DNA from: Methanothrix sp.
GTDB taxonomy: Archaea; Halobacteriota; Methanosarcinia; Methanotrichales; Methanotrichaceae
Direction: 5' to 3'
DNA length: 64,000 bases
Assembly: GCF_016706325.1 (NCBI RefSeq)
Contig: NZ_JADJJX010000003.1
Coordinates: 77,152-141,151 of the forward strand
Every line of letters starts with the position of its first letter. Position 1 is the stretch's first letter. Made by a program: the position numbers and the translations under genes. Positions 25,848 through 34,084 of this stretch are shown here, in pieces. The notes beneath the pieces were generated by a model. It worked only from the letters and a program-made list of their open reading frames with translations, did no database searches and was not told the origin of the DNA.

Positions 25848-26993
25848 TTGAAAATGATTCAAGTTATGCTAGTCGGGGGGCGTCAAACGCCTAATGTAAT
25901 CGGTGTTATGAAATTTTCTCCAAATCAAATAGTCTTAATTGTATCAAAAGACGAAAGAAAACAAAAAGACATCTTATTAGATAGCTTAAGAAGTATAAAA
26001 TCATTAAATCCTCCCGATGATGAAGATATAATAGAAGTAGATGCATATGATTTTCCGGCAAATCTTGTGGCTATTAGAGGCGTTTGTAATAAATATCATA
26101 ATAAACAAATACAATTCAATCTCACTGGCAGTACGAAAATAATGGCCTTGGCGGGCTATGAAATAGCTCGAGAGAAAGAGATTGCATCATTTTACGTTGC
26201 GGGAAATCGAATACTTTGGCTTACGGGGCAAGAGCATCAAGCGATTGAAACAATCGATCTAAATATCAAACAATACCTCAAGATCTTTGGAAGAGACATT
26301 TCCCACAAATTTAAATTTGATAGCCTAAGCTTTGATAAGCTTTGCGCGATTAATGCGGCTAAATTATTGGCCATTAACACCACCCATTCTGCAAATATGC
26401 TTAAAAAGATCAGAAAAAATGCCAACAAAACCAAAGATGGTTTGCAGGTACCTCTTGGCGACTTCAGTGAAGATGAGAAAAGAATAGCAATGAATTTGAA
26501 AGATGAAGGAGCATTGGATGTTGACGGTGATCTTATTAGGATAAGATCGAACAATGATCTGGAATTTTTTAAAGGTAATTGGCTTGAAGTTTTTGTCTAT
26601 AATGAAGCCCTCAATAAAAAAGATGGGGCTGGAGTTCCAATATTTGATTATTGCGACATAAGCCTTGAAATTAAATCAGATCAAGCTGAAAAAGAAATTG
26701 ATGTAGCCTGCATACATGAAGCCCAGCTAATACATTGTTCTTGCAAGACAGATGGTGATCCATTTAAAACCGCTTACTTGGACGAACTACACTCTATAAG
26801 CAATATGATAGGTGGACGCTTCTGCTCGCGCGTGTTCGTGACAAATGCCGTTTTCCCCGATAAAACAAAACAATCTCAATTCCTTGATCAAGCTAAAGAG
26901 AGAGAAATTGTAGTTGTAACTGGAAATGAACTCGCAAATATCGGGAAAATACTTTTTAAACAAGCGAAAAAGCCAGAATTTCGGAGAGTATAA
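25848..26993 (+). CDS. Card1/Can2-like CARF-domain nuclease
   Basis: This 381-residue protein has an N-terminal CARF-type Rossmann domain (residues 1-150) with IQFNLTGSTKIMALAGYEIA, close to the NLTGGTK signature of the DUF1887 group (Can1, Can2, Card1). A winged-helix-like linker follows (180-235), then a PD-(D/E)xK-type nuclease region: GNWLEVFVY, KEIDVACIHEAQLIHCSCKT. Family members usually show NELDV and ECKT; here the acidic residue before CK is Ser, so one catalytic ligand may be lost or moved. These enzymes bind cyclic tetra-adenylate and cut ssDNA or nicked DNA. The gene is strikingly A+T-rich and lies between csx3 copies, suggesting recent transfer. I prefer the TTG start at 25848 because AGGAGA lies 7 bases before it. 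Confidence 0.82.
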   Translation: MKMIQVMLVGGRQTPNVIGVMKFSPNQIVLIVSKDERKQKDILLDSLRSIKSLNPPDDEDIIEVDAYDFPANLVAIRGVCNKYHNKQIQFNLTGSTKIMALAGYEIAREKEIASFYVAGNRILWLTGQEHQAIETIDLNIKQYLKIFGRDISHKFKFDSLSFDKLCAINAAKLLAINTTHSANMLKKIRKNANKTKDGLQVPLGDFSEDEKRIAMNLKDEGALDVDGDLIRIRSNNDLEFFKGNWLEVFVYNEALNKKDGAGVPIFDYCDISLEIKSDQAEKEIDVACIHEAQLIHCSCKTDGDPFKTAYLDELHSISNMIGGRFCSRVFVTNAVFPDKTKQSQFLDQAKEREIVVVTGNELANIGKILFKQAKKPEFRRV

Positions 26994-27047
26994 ATTTTGG
27001 GTGGCATGGACGATTATGAATCAGATCGATAAATGGAAGTGACGACT

Positions 27048-27201
27048 CCATCGCCGTCTCCTCCCCCATCACCTCCCGCCGACCCTTCCCCCTCCCGCCG
27101 CCGCCATCGCTTTTTCCAATCCGCCTCTCGGGGCGGTGGTGGTGGCCACGCACAATCAGGAGTGGCCAGGTGGTGGACGTGACCCTGCCGGCGGAGAAAT
27201 A
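27048..27201 (+). pseudogene. Broken csx3 copy 3 with internal deletion
   Basis: The piece begins with CCATCGCCGTCTCCTCCCCC, equal to the csx3 N-terminal codons (SIAVSSPIT), then jumps past the EGRAPIW block to a G+C-rich region nearly identical to copy 1 (CTTTTTCCAATCCGCCTCTC through GCCGGCGGAG). It ends with the same 3' flank as the intact copy. Copies 1 and 3 share the changed NPPLG codons, so they derive from one another more recently than from the intact gene. Confidence 0.75.
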
Positions 27202-27365
27202 AGTCGGTGCAGTTCCATTTGCCGGGCAATCCTGCACTTCAGCCGGGAGCTATTGGAGAGCTATTAGAGGGCTATTAGAGGGCCATTGGAAAACCATTGG
27301 GGAACAATGGCGCGAAATACATCCCAGGCTTATAAACGATATGCTTCGATTGTATCCAGCATCAA
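27202..27365. repeat. csx3 3' flank followed by short GCTATTAGAGG repeats
   Basis: After the shared flank (to about 27240) come several imperfect 11-bp units: GCTATTGGAGA, GCTATTAGAGG twice, GCCATTGGAAA and CCATTGGGGA (27249-27305). This marks the right end of the csx3/CARF island before the convergent HMG-CoA synthase-like gene. No gene seen. Confidence 0.55.
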
Positions 27366-28820
27366 TCACCTCACATACTCATAATGCCTGTACCCCTGAT
27401 GGTCTATCCGGGCTAAAACGAACTCCTCTGAGGGCCGGTTCAGGCTCTCCTTCCCCTCTCCCTCATGAAGAAGCTCATACTCCTGCAGGGAGATCTCCCT
27501 TCTCCTCTCCAGCCTCTCAAATAAGCCCCTTGAGGGCACAGAGGAGATCCCCGGCATAGCCCGGGCAGAGAAGACCAGTGCAGAGCAGCCGCTTCCATAG
27601 GCCCCAAAGCAGAGCCTCTCTTTAGCCTGAACCTTTCTCAGCTCCAGGAGGCTGGCCAGCCCCAGATAGATCGATCCGGTGTAGATGTTCCCAACCTGGC
27701 GGGATAGAGCAGCAGAATCTTTGACCTTGGCATTGTAGGCCTGCTGAAAATACCTGCTGCGGGCGAAGCTGCGAGCATAGCCGGCCAGGTCGATCTGATA
27801 TTTCTCCAGGTCAGCATAATTCTGAGGCTCGGGCTCCACTCCAATCTCCGCCTCAACATTCTTCCAATGGTGGCTATTCCTCCAATCCTGACGGAGTATG
27901 GCGGCTGAGGCATACTCCACCATCCTCGGATAGGGGATATGGAAGAGAAGGTGCTCGATCCAGTCGGTGGTGCACTCCCCCCTCTTCGGAGCGATCAAGC
28001 CCTTCTGAGCAGCCTGGGCGGCATAGGAGGCAAAAGCCCCCTGCATGGCGTCCAGATAACACTGATTGCTGTGCTTGCCGTTGACTGTTGCCGTTGCGCA
28101 GCCCAGGGGGCGGAAGAAGTCGTTCTCATCGCGGGTGAAGCAGCCATAGATCTGCTCCAGGGCAGCAATCCTCGGATCTCTCTTGACCAGCAAGGAGACG
28201 CTTCCCGCTCCCTGAGTGTACTCCCCTGGAGAGTGCAACGGGTATCTGGCCACATCAGTGGCGATGACCACTCCTATCCTCTCATCCTCCCCGGCTGCCA
28301 CCCAGTAGCTGATGCTCTCCAAAGCCAGGGTGGTGCCGATACAGGCCGACTTGAACTCCACAGTGGAGCAGCCCTGGAAGGAACCGGAGCCATAAACCCT
28401 CTCCAGCATGCCGATGACATACGTCCCCATCGCTTTGGCCTCGTCGACTGCAGACTCAGTTCCCAGATAGATCTTGCCGATATCGCCGGGCTGGAGGTCG
28501 CAGCGGCGCATCAACTCCAGAAGAGACATGGCAGCCATGGTGGCGGCATCCTCATGGGCATCGGGAACGGCCATCCTCTCAACCCCGATCCCTCGCGTGA
28601 GCTTTTCCGGATCAATATCCCGCTGGCGGGAGAACTCTCCAGTTAAAGGCAGATAGAGCGAGGGGATATAGACAGCCATATCGTCGATCCCCACTGCCGC
28701 GCTCAATAGAGAATTGTCGGATGATATTTTTTTTGAAGAATTGCCAAGAATGCTGCTCAAAGTCGCCTCTCTCCTCTTGGTCAGAGGTTGAATGGATGCT
28801 ATTTCAGGTTTTTGCTGCAA
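27366..28820 (-). CDS. Hydroxymethylglutaryl-CoA synthase family protein
   Basis: A thiolase-fold protein of up to 484 residues. Family marks of HMG-CoA synthase are FKSACIGTTLALESI (candidate catalytic Cys), LLFHIPYPRMVEYAS (His and the FHxPY block), GNIYTGSIYLGLASLLE and GAYGSGCSALVF. The enzyme condenses acetoacetyl-CoA with acetyl-CoA for the mevalonate route to archaeal lipids. It is much longer than the usual archaeal enzyme of about 350 residues and looks more like the bacterial/eukaryotic branch, so transfer or a special role is possible. The first 43 residues look poorly conserved; a GTG at 28694 just before GIDDMAVYIPSLYLP may be the true start. No mevalonate gene lies beside it. 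Confidence 0.82.
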   Translation of the reverse strand: MQQKPEIASIQPLTKRREATLSSILGNSSKKISSDNSLLSAAVGIDDMAVYIPSLYLPLTGEFSRQRDIDPEKLTRGIGVERMAVPDAHEDAATMAAMSLLELMRRCDLQPGDIGKIYLGTESAVDEAKAMGTYVIGMLERVYGSGSFQGCSTVEFKSACIGTTLALESISYWVAAGEDERIGVVIATDVARYPLHSPGEYTQGAGSVSLLVKRDPRIAALEQIYGCFTRDENDFFRPLGCATATVNGKHSNQCYLDAMQGAFASYAAQAAQKGLIAPKRGECTTDWIEHLLFHIPYPRMVEYASAAILRQDWRNSHHWKNVEAEIGVEPEPQNYADLEKYQIDLAGYARSFARSRYFQQAYNAKVKDSAALSRQVGNIYTGSIYLGLASLLELRKVQAKERLCFGAYGSGCSALVFSARAMPGISSVPSRGLFERLERRREISLQEYELLHEGEGKESLNRPSEEFVLARIDHQGYRHYEYVR

Positions 28821-28893
28821 TTAATCGGTAAATATCAGGAAAATATATCAACTAATAGAACCAATAAAGAGCCATAATTAAGGAGTGAAGGAT

Positions 28894-29112
28894 ATGACTG
28901 CAAGCGTATATAAAGTAATAGAGTTGGTAGGGACCTCGACCACAAGCTGGGAAGATGCCGTTAAGACAGTGGTGGACAGGGCGAATCAGACTCTCAGAGA
29001 CCTGCGCATCGCCGAGGTCAAGGAGCTGGACGTCAGACTGGAGAACGGCAAGATCGCCGAGTTCAGGGCAAAGGTCCGCCTCTCATTCAAGTATGAGGGA
29101 GAAAGCGACTAG
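28894..29112 (+). CDS. Dodecin family flavin-binding protein
   Basis: A 72-residue protein starting MTASVYKVIELVGTSTTSWEDA, the dodecin pattern, with AVKTVVDRANQTLRDLRIAEV and a last strand AEFRAKVRLSFKYE. Dodecins form 12-subunit shells that store or buffer riboflavin and FMN in haloarchaea and other microbes. The tryptophan in TSWEDA is the flavin-stacking residue in known dodecins. AGGAG at 28881-28885 fits the ATG at 28894 better than the upstream GTG. The gene stands alone, divergent from the HMG-CoA synthase-like gene. Confidence 0.92.
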   Translation: MTASVYKVIELVGTSTTSWEDAVKTVVDRANQTLRDLRIAEVKELDVRLENGKIAEFRAKVRLSFKYEGESD

Positions 29113-29192
29113 GCTGAGAAGATAGGTATGGTAAGCCACTGAGAGTTCGCCTCTCATGGCTGAGCCTGGCCTCTTCCTTCTGCAGGGCGCGA

Positions 29193-29233
29193 CGGCTGCA
29201 TCACCTCCCCTAACCCCGGAGGTGATGCAGCCG
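29193..29233. terminator. Long perfect hairpin between dodecin and herA
   Basis: Sixteen-base arms pair perfectly (29193-29208 with 29218-29233; arm sequence CGGCTGCATCACCTCC) around a 9-base loop. It lies 80 bases past the dodecin stop in the convergent gap 29113-29497. There is no T-run, so it may stabilise RNA ends or act on either strand. The rest of the gap holds the 14-bp repeats and no clear gene. Confidence 0.6.
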
Positions 29234-29381
29234 GCTGCAATCGAGCATCTCATCCTGCTCGTTGACACAGAATCGGTACCGGCATGGTTTTCCGTAGGGA
29301 TGACAGGGGCCAGGTCATCGTTTTTGCCCGCACTGTCATCTCCTTGAAGGACTCTGAAGGCTCCTTGATGGGAGCATTCCT

Positions 29382-29506
29382 GGGGATCAGGCACTGGGGA
29401 TCAGGCACTGGAGATCAGGTACTGGAGATCAGGTACTGGAGATCAGGTACTGGAGATCAGGTACTGGAGATCAGGTACTAGAGATCAGACCTGGAGATCA
29501 GGCCCT
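29382..29506. repeat. 14-bp tandem repeat overlapping the end of herA
   Basis: Nine head-to-tail units of GGAGATCAGGTACT with few changes: the first two read GGGGATCAGGCACT, the eighth is one base short. The array runs into the last codons of herA, so its stop codon is made from the repeat (GATCAGG read on the minus strand). Confidence 0.9.
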
Positions 29507-31096
29507 GCCGAAGACCTTCTTCAGCAATCCTCCGCTGCTCCGGCTCTTCTTGCTCTGTCCCGGCCCCTCCCTCCCAGGAGCCTGCTGGGCCCGGGGCCTT
29601 GAACGCTTCTCAGGTGCTCCTGCCGGGGTGGCGGCTTTTGCCCTCTCCTTGGAGATGATCTCTGTGCTCACTCCTCCATGCCTTGATCTCCTCGGCCGGA
29701 TGTTGACAGTGACCGGCCTTTCTATCTCATTGCTGACCAGCATGGCCACACCAGCAGGCAGCCTCTTGATCTCGTCTTCAAGCTCTGAGGTCATGCCCTC
29801 CAGGCCCTTGCTCAACGCCTTGAGGTCATTGGGGTTGGTAACCCTCATGATGATCTGGGTGTTGCATTGAGATATGACGTTCTTGTCCACCCTGGCAGGC
29901 CTCTGGCTGATGATCATCAGCCCCAGGCCGAACTTTCGTCCCTCAGCGGCAATGGTGCGCAAAATATTGGTGGATGCTGCACTTCCTGTGCCCCGCTCGG
30001 GGATGTAGTTATGCGCCTCCTCCACCACCACCATCCCCGGAGAGATCAGCCTGCGTTTTCTGGCCTCGAAGATATCTGTCAGCAGATGGGCAACGATCAT
30101 GGCCTGCAGTTCAGGAAGAATCCCGGTCATATCTATGATTGATGCTCTTCCCGGCCTGAGAAGTTCATCACATGGCGTTGCCGTGCCGGAGAATAGCCCC
30201 AACTCCATAAGAGATTCCAACTGCCCCACCAGATTCCACTTCACCTTGGAGTTGCTCCTCACCACCTGCTCGATGATGTCCTCCAGGGTGTAGACGTCCG
30301 TCTCCGCCCTCAGGGCATTGATGGCCTCATAGAGCAGCCCCAACTGGCCGCTGCTGCTCTCACTGGGAATCATCTTCGCCACCTCCCTGGCTGAGAGGTT
30401 CAATGAGTTGAAGCGAAAAGGCCTGTCCGCCCTGGGATTCATGGCCATCTCACCCGGAGTATAAATAGTGATATCAAATCCACGCGGCTTGACCTTATAT
30501 CTGCTGAAATCGCCCACCTTATTCGGCTCCCTCATGGAGGCATACTCCCCATGGGGATCGATCACCAGCAGTGCTACCTTCTTCTCCAAAAGCTCTTCCA
30601 GGATTACTGCGGCTGTATATGATTTCCCTGAACCTGTCTTTGCCAGAACGCTGCAGTGCTTCTGCACCAGGGTGTTGGCATCCAGCTCCACCCGGATATC
30701 GTAGCCCTTCAACATACCGATGTACATGTCGCCTCTCGACAGGCCAAGGGTCGCCTTGATCAGCTTCTCATCGGCCACGAACACCGGATCGCCAGGGCGG
30801 GCGGGGCTGGTAGGGAGGCGCAGCTTGCCGTTGCTCTCCACTCCGATCACCCTGGACTCGGCGATCATCATCTCTTTGGAGTCGTAATTTCTGCTGGCAT
30901 CAGTGAGCTGGCTTATGCTGTAGGCAGTATTGGAGCGCTTGATATCTTCTACCTGGGCTAATATCCATTCCCGACCATCTCCTTTGGCCTTTATGTAAGC
31001 GCCCCGTCCAACCTCTTTATTTATGAGAAATTTGAATGCAACAGGTGTGGTCTCGCCAACTATTGTGCCCACCGACCCTTTTACTATCGATCTCAA
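29498..31096 (-). CDS. herA: HerA-type DNA-translocating ATPase
   Basis: A 532-residue protein with an N-terminal HAS-barrel (residues 1-110) and a FtsK/HerA ATPase core. Walker A is KTGSGKSYTAAVILEELLE near residue 150, Walker B region GMVVVEEAHNYIPE near 345, and the sensor-type block IISQRPARVDKNVISQCNTQI near 395. HerA works with the nuclease NurA and Mre11-Rad50 in DNA-end resection in archaea. The C-terminal 60 residues are basic and Pro/Ala-rich. nurA is not adjacent. It is complete and of normal length. Confidence 0.92.
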   Translation of the reverse strand: MRSIVKGSVGTIVGETTPVAFKFLINKEVGRGAYIKAKGDGREWILAQVEDIKRSNTAYSISQLTDASRNYDSKEMMIAESRVIGVESNGKLRLPTSPARPGDPVFVADEKLIKATLGLSRGDMYIGMLKGYDIRVELDANTLVQKHCSVLAKTGSGKSYTAAVILEELLEKKVALLVIDPHGEYASMREPNKVGDFSRYKVKPRGFDITIYTPGEMAMNPRADRPFRFNSLNLSAREVAKMIPSESSSGQLGLLYEAINALRAETDVYTLEDIIEQVVRSNSKVKWNLVGQLESLMELGLFSGTATPCDELLRPGRASIIDMTGILPELQAMIVAHLLTDIFEARKRRLISPGMVVVEEAHNYIPERGTGSAASTNILRTIAAEGRKFGLGLMIISQRPARVDKNVISQCNTQIIMRVTNPNDLKALSKGLEGMTSELEDEIKRLPAGVAMLVSNEIERPVTVNIRPRRSRHGGVSTEIISKERAKAATPAGAPEKRSRPRAQQAPGREGPGQSKKSRSSGGLLKKVFGRA

Positions 31097-31367
31097 GGAG
31101 CATCACCGCAAGGATACGCTTTCATACTCCGTCCATTTTTCAAAAATTTTTCCCTTCCTCCATTGCTGTATTGCTGTATATCAGTTATTGCTGTATATCA
31201 GTATTTAATAGAGATCTGGAAGTATAAAAAGATTGGTCCGGGTCGAGGGGCCTTATGTCTTAATTACTATAATTATAAATTTGAAGGGAAAAGAGGGGCT
31301 GGGGCCAGATCCCAGCCTCGGCCTCTGTCCATCTCTTGAATGAATGGCTCGCTTGCATCAACCCTCC

Positions 31368-33290
31368 TCAGGGGGAAGCTATCCCCTCAACCAGGCCGCT
31401 GATCAGGGAGAAGCCAATTCCGCTGGCAGAGGACTGCTCGGGAGTGACCACTGCCGTCCAGTATCCCTTGGCCGGATCTCTCAGGAAGTAGTAGTTGTAA
31501 TTGGAGCCGGTAAGGTGCAGAGCATTCTTATCGCCATCCCTCACAGAGAGGGTGATCCCATTGGGCTGGATCAGAGTGAGAGTGAACGGGATGCCACCCT
31601 CAGGCCAGGAGAGTCCCACCATCTCTGCCCGGTCAGAGATACTCTGCCCGCCCGGGAGCTGATAGATCTTGCTTGTGCCCAGCTGTCTGGCGAACCTGAT
31701 GCCGGATCCGCCTGAAAAGGCAATGCCATTCTCCACCTGCAGAGCATCAAGGGCAGTGACCGTCTCGTTCCAGGGCAGGATTATGACCTTCCCTGATTCA
31801 ATGGTATAGGATTTTGTTGGAGGGCTGCTGCTGGCGGCGGCAGTGCCTGGAGCTGGGCTGCTCGCAGTTGCCGCGCTGGGTGCGGCTATTACCGGTACAG
31901 GCCTATGCGGATAATAGTATTTAACAGGCAGGTAGACATAAGGATATGGATAGGAGTAACCGAATGGAGGGTAATAGCAGTACGGGAAGCAGTGAAAGCG
32001 GAATGGGCCGCATATCGGCACATGGACGCAACCCCGGGCCTTATCGCAATAATCTATGGTGCAGGGATCGCCGTCATCGCATATTAGCGGTTTGAAGACC
32101 GGCTTTCCATCCTCGCATTCGACTGTGCAGTAATCATTGTCGCGGTTTATCTCCATATTCTGGCACCCAGCAAGCTTATTGCAAGAGTCCTCAGTGCAGG
32201 GATTGCCGTCATCGCAGTTCACTGGCCTGTAGACACATGCCGTTCCATTATAGGAATCGATGGTGCATGCATCTCCATCATCACAGTTTATTGGCGAATG
32301 AATGCATTCTCCCTCATAGCAATAATCGAAGTTAGTGGGATCATTGTCATTGCATGTCTTAAGAAAATGAATGCACTTTCCATTGACAAGATGATCATCG
32401 GTGCACGGGTCGCCATCATCGCATTCTGATACATTCTTGATCAAAGCGCTCATCTCGGCCATTGCGGCGCCGGTCATGTTCTCCAGTGCATCGCCGGTCA
32501 GGTTCTCAGATGCGACACCGATCATGCCATCCAGTACGGCGCCGGTCAGATTCTCCTGTATAGTACCGGTCAGGTTCTCCTGTGCAGGACCGGTGAGGTT
32601 CTCCTGTGCAGGACCGGTGAGGTTCTCCTGTGCAGGACCGGTGAGGTTCTCCTGTGTAACGGCAGCCAGGCTATCCTCTGTGGCACCGATCAGTTCGTCC
32701 TCTGCAGGAGCGGCCTGGTTCTCTGCCATGGGAGTGCTTGAGGCTGTCTCCTGGCCGGCATCATCAACACCAGCACTCTCTGGGCTGAGGAATACGCCAA
32801 AAGCGATCCCGGTTTGAGGATCCAGAGGGCGATCCAGAGGGCTAGTATTCTTGTTGGCTCCGGCAGGCGGACAGCCACAATACTCGCGAATCTGCTCGCT
32901 GACCTCATCACAATTCACAGGATCATGGATGCATCCGGCCAGCCCGGGATAGTCGTTGGTACAGGGGTTGCCGTCGTCGCAGCTCACAGGAGACTGAAGA
33001 ACGCTGCGCCCCTCGGATTGGGGCATCACAGATGCATTATATGCACTTGCATTCAGAGGCACACTACCATTAGAGCGTATCCTGGGATTGGCGTAGGTTA
33101 TAAATGAGCTTCCATAGCAGCTCAGAGGAATATGCTCGCATTTGGTTCCATTGCAGATGTCCTTGGTGCAGGGATTGCCGTCGTCGCAGTCTCCGCATTG
33201 GGCTGAGACGCCGATGGGTATCAGCAGCCCGCATAGGATAAGTATTATTATACAGTGATATATCTTACCTTCCATATGATATTTGATCAC
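31368..33290 (-). CDS. Secreted cysteine-rich repeat protein
   Basis: A protein of up to 640 residues with a signal peptide (IYHCIIILILCGLLIPIGVSA). Seven copies of a CDDGNPCT-like motif are spread through the chain, each with paired cysteines and clustered aspartates, as in Dickkopf- or EGF-like calcium-binding repeats of archaeal surface proteins. Between them, near residues 205-275, lies a degenerate 8-residue repeat QENLTGPA with an N-glycosylation sequon (NLT) in nearly every unit. A Tyr/Pro-rich stretch (near 440-475) precedes a C-terminal beta domain. Likely an extracellular glycoprotein; function unknown. The start may be the methionine at codon 6. Confidence 0.75.
   Translation of the reverse strand: MIKYHMEGKIYHCIIILILCGLLIPIGVSAQCGDCDDGNPCTKDICNGTKCEHIPLSCYGSSFITYANPRIRSNGSVPLNASAYNASVMPQSEGRSVLQSPVSCDDGNPCTNDYPGLAGCIHDPVNCDEVSEQIREYCGCPPAGANKNTSPLDRPLDPQTGIAFGVFLSPESAGVDDAGQETASSTPMAENQAAPAEDELIGATEDSLAAVTQENLTGPAQENLTGPAQENLTGPAQENLTGTIQENLTGAVLDGMIGVASENLTGDALENMTGAAMAEMSALIKNVSECDDGDPCTDDHLVNGKCIHFLKTCNDNDPTNFDYCYEGECIHSPINCDDGDACTIDSYNGTACVYRPVNCDDGNPCTEDSCNKLAGCQNMEINRDNDYCTVECEDGKPVFKPLICDDGDPCTIDYCDKARGCVHVPICGPFRFHCFPYCYYPPFGYSYPYPYVYLPVKYYYPHRPVPVIAAPSAATASSPAPGTAAASSSPPTKSYTIESGKVIILPWNETVTALDALQVENGIAFSGGSGIRFARQLGTSKIYQLPGGQSISDRAEMVGLSWPEGGIPFTLTLIQPNGITLSVRDGDKNALHLTGSNYNYYFLRDPAKGYWTAVVTPEQSSASGIGFSLISGLVEGIASP
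32570..32655. repeat. 24-bp repeat encoding QENLTGPA
   Basis: Inside the cysteine-rich secreted gene, the unit CCTGTGCAGGACCGGTGAGG plus TTCT recurs almost perfectly three to four times, with diverged copies continuing on either side (32480-32700). The repeat multiplies an N-glycosylation sequon. Confidence 0.85.
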
Positions 33291-34084
33291 ACTTCACACC
33301 CCAAACCATTCTCGGTGTAAATCCTATTTATATCTAATCTTCGCTCCCTCCCGGGTCTATACCTTTCCCAGAGCCTATATAATCGCTCTATCAGCAGATT
33401 GATGGCCAAGATATAGCAGATATTTCCACTAATATCTTTAACCATTCCTTTATTGAGATGGGAAATACCGATATAGTCAAAAGAATGAATATAAATATTA
33501 CATAACAGTGTTCAGAAAAGAAATACTCGAATCCTCTAAAGCAGTCTTGATGAAATCGCATCCTATACCCAAAGAAGAGCTGTTTGTGCCTTATGCAGCG
33601 CAGGATGCTTGAGCATTCTCCCCCTGGTGAGTGAATGGGCGGGTGGATGAGTGAGTGAATGAGTTTTATAATTCTTATCGACCCGCTTTAAAATTTAAGC
33701 ATACAGCTACCCTATTAAGGATCTTCTTACAATATAGATCATTTCTGACAATATACATCATTATCTCTATATTTTTTGTTTATATCGCCTGCGATGAGAC
33801 CCCATTTGAATCGAGCGTATTTGAATGATTTTTGTGGAGATTGCGGCCATAGCAGAGCCTATCTAAAAATTATAAATAACTGATGGAACTGAGGGATTCT
33901 GGAGACAAGAACAGAAAAAACCAGATAGAAACGTAAAAATGTTTTCAATGTTCATTATGGGGGCCATCTAAGTTAAGTGAATCGGAATTATTTAAGAAGA
34001 TGATAAACAGTGTACTCCTGCAAAGATCTTGCCTGCTATATTCATTTTTTCTCTCACCTATATTATTCTACGCTATATGCCAGC
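33291..34084. other. A+T-rich gene-free stretch
   Basis: About 790 bases without a convincing gene on either strand. Near the left end the stretch AATCCTATTTATATCTAA (33320s) could serve as promoter for the minus-strand secreted gene. GAGTGAATGGGCGGGTGGATGAGTGAGTGAATGAG (in pieces, 33631-33663) is a simple GAGTGAAT-like repeat. I see no tRNA, CRISPR repeat or transposase piece. Confidence 0.5.

Noticed and set aside
27048..27201. CRISPR array suspected from repeated G+C-rich blocks around 24260, 25600 and 27100
   Set aside because: The blocks are three copies of the csx3 gene and its flank, not short repeats with unique spacers.
29156..29347. A 63-residue plus-strand frame after dodecin
   Set aside because: It spans the long hairpin and has no ribosome site or recognisable sequence.
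33291..34084. tRNA or small RNA gene in the long gap
   Set aside because: No T-arm GTTCRANNC with matching acceptor stem was found on either strand.
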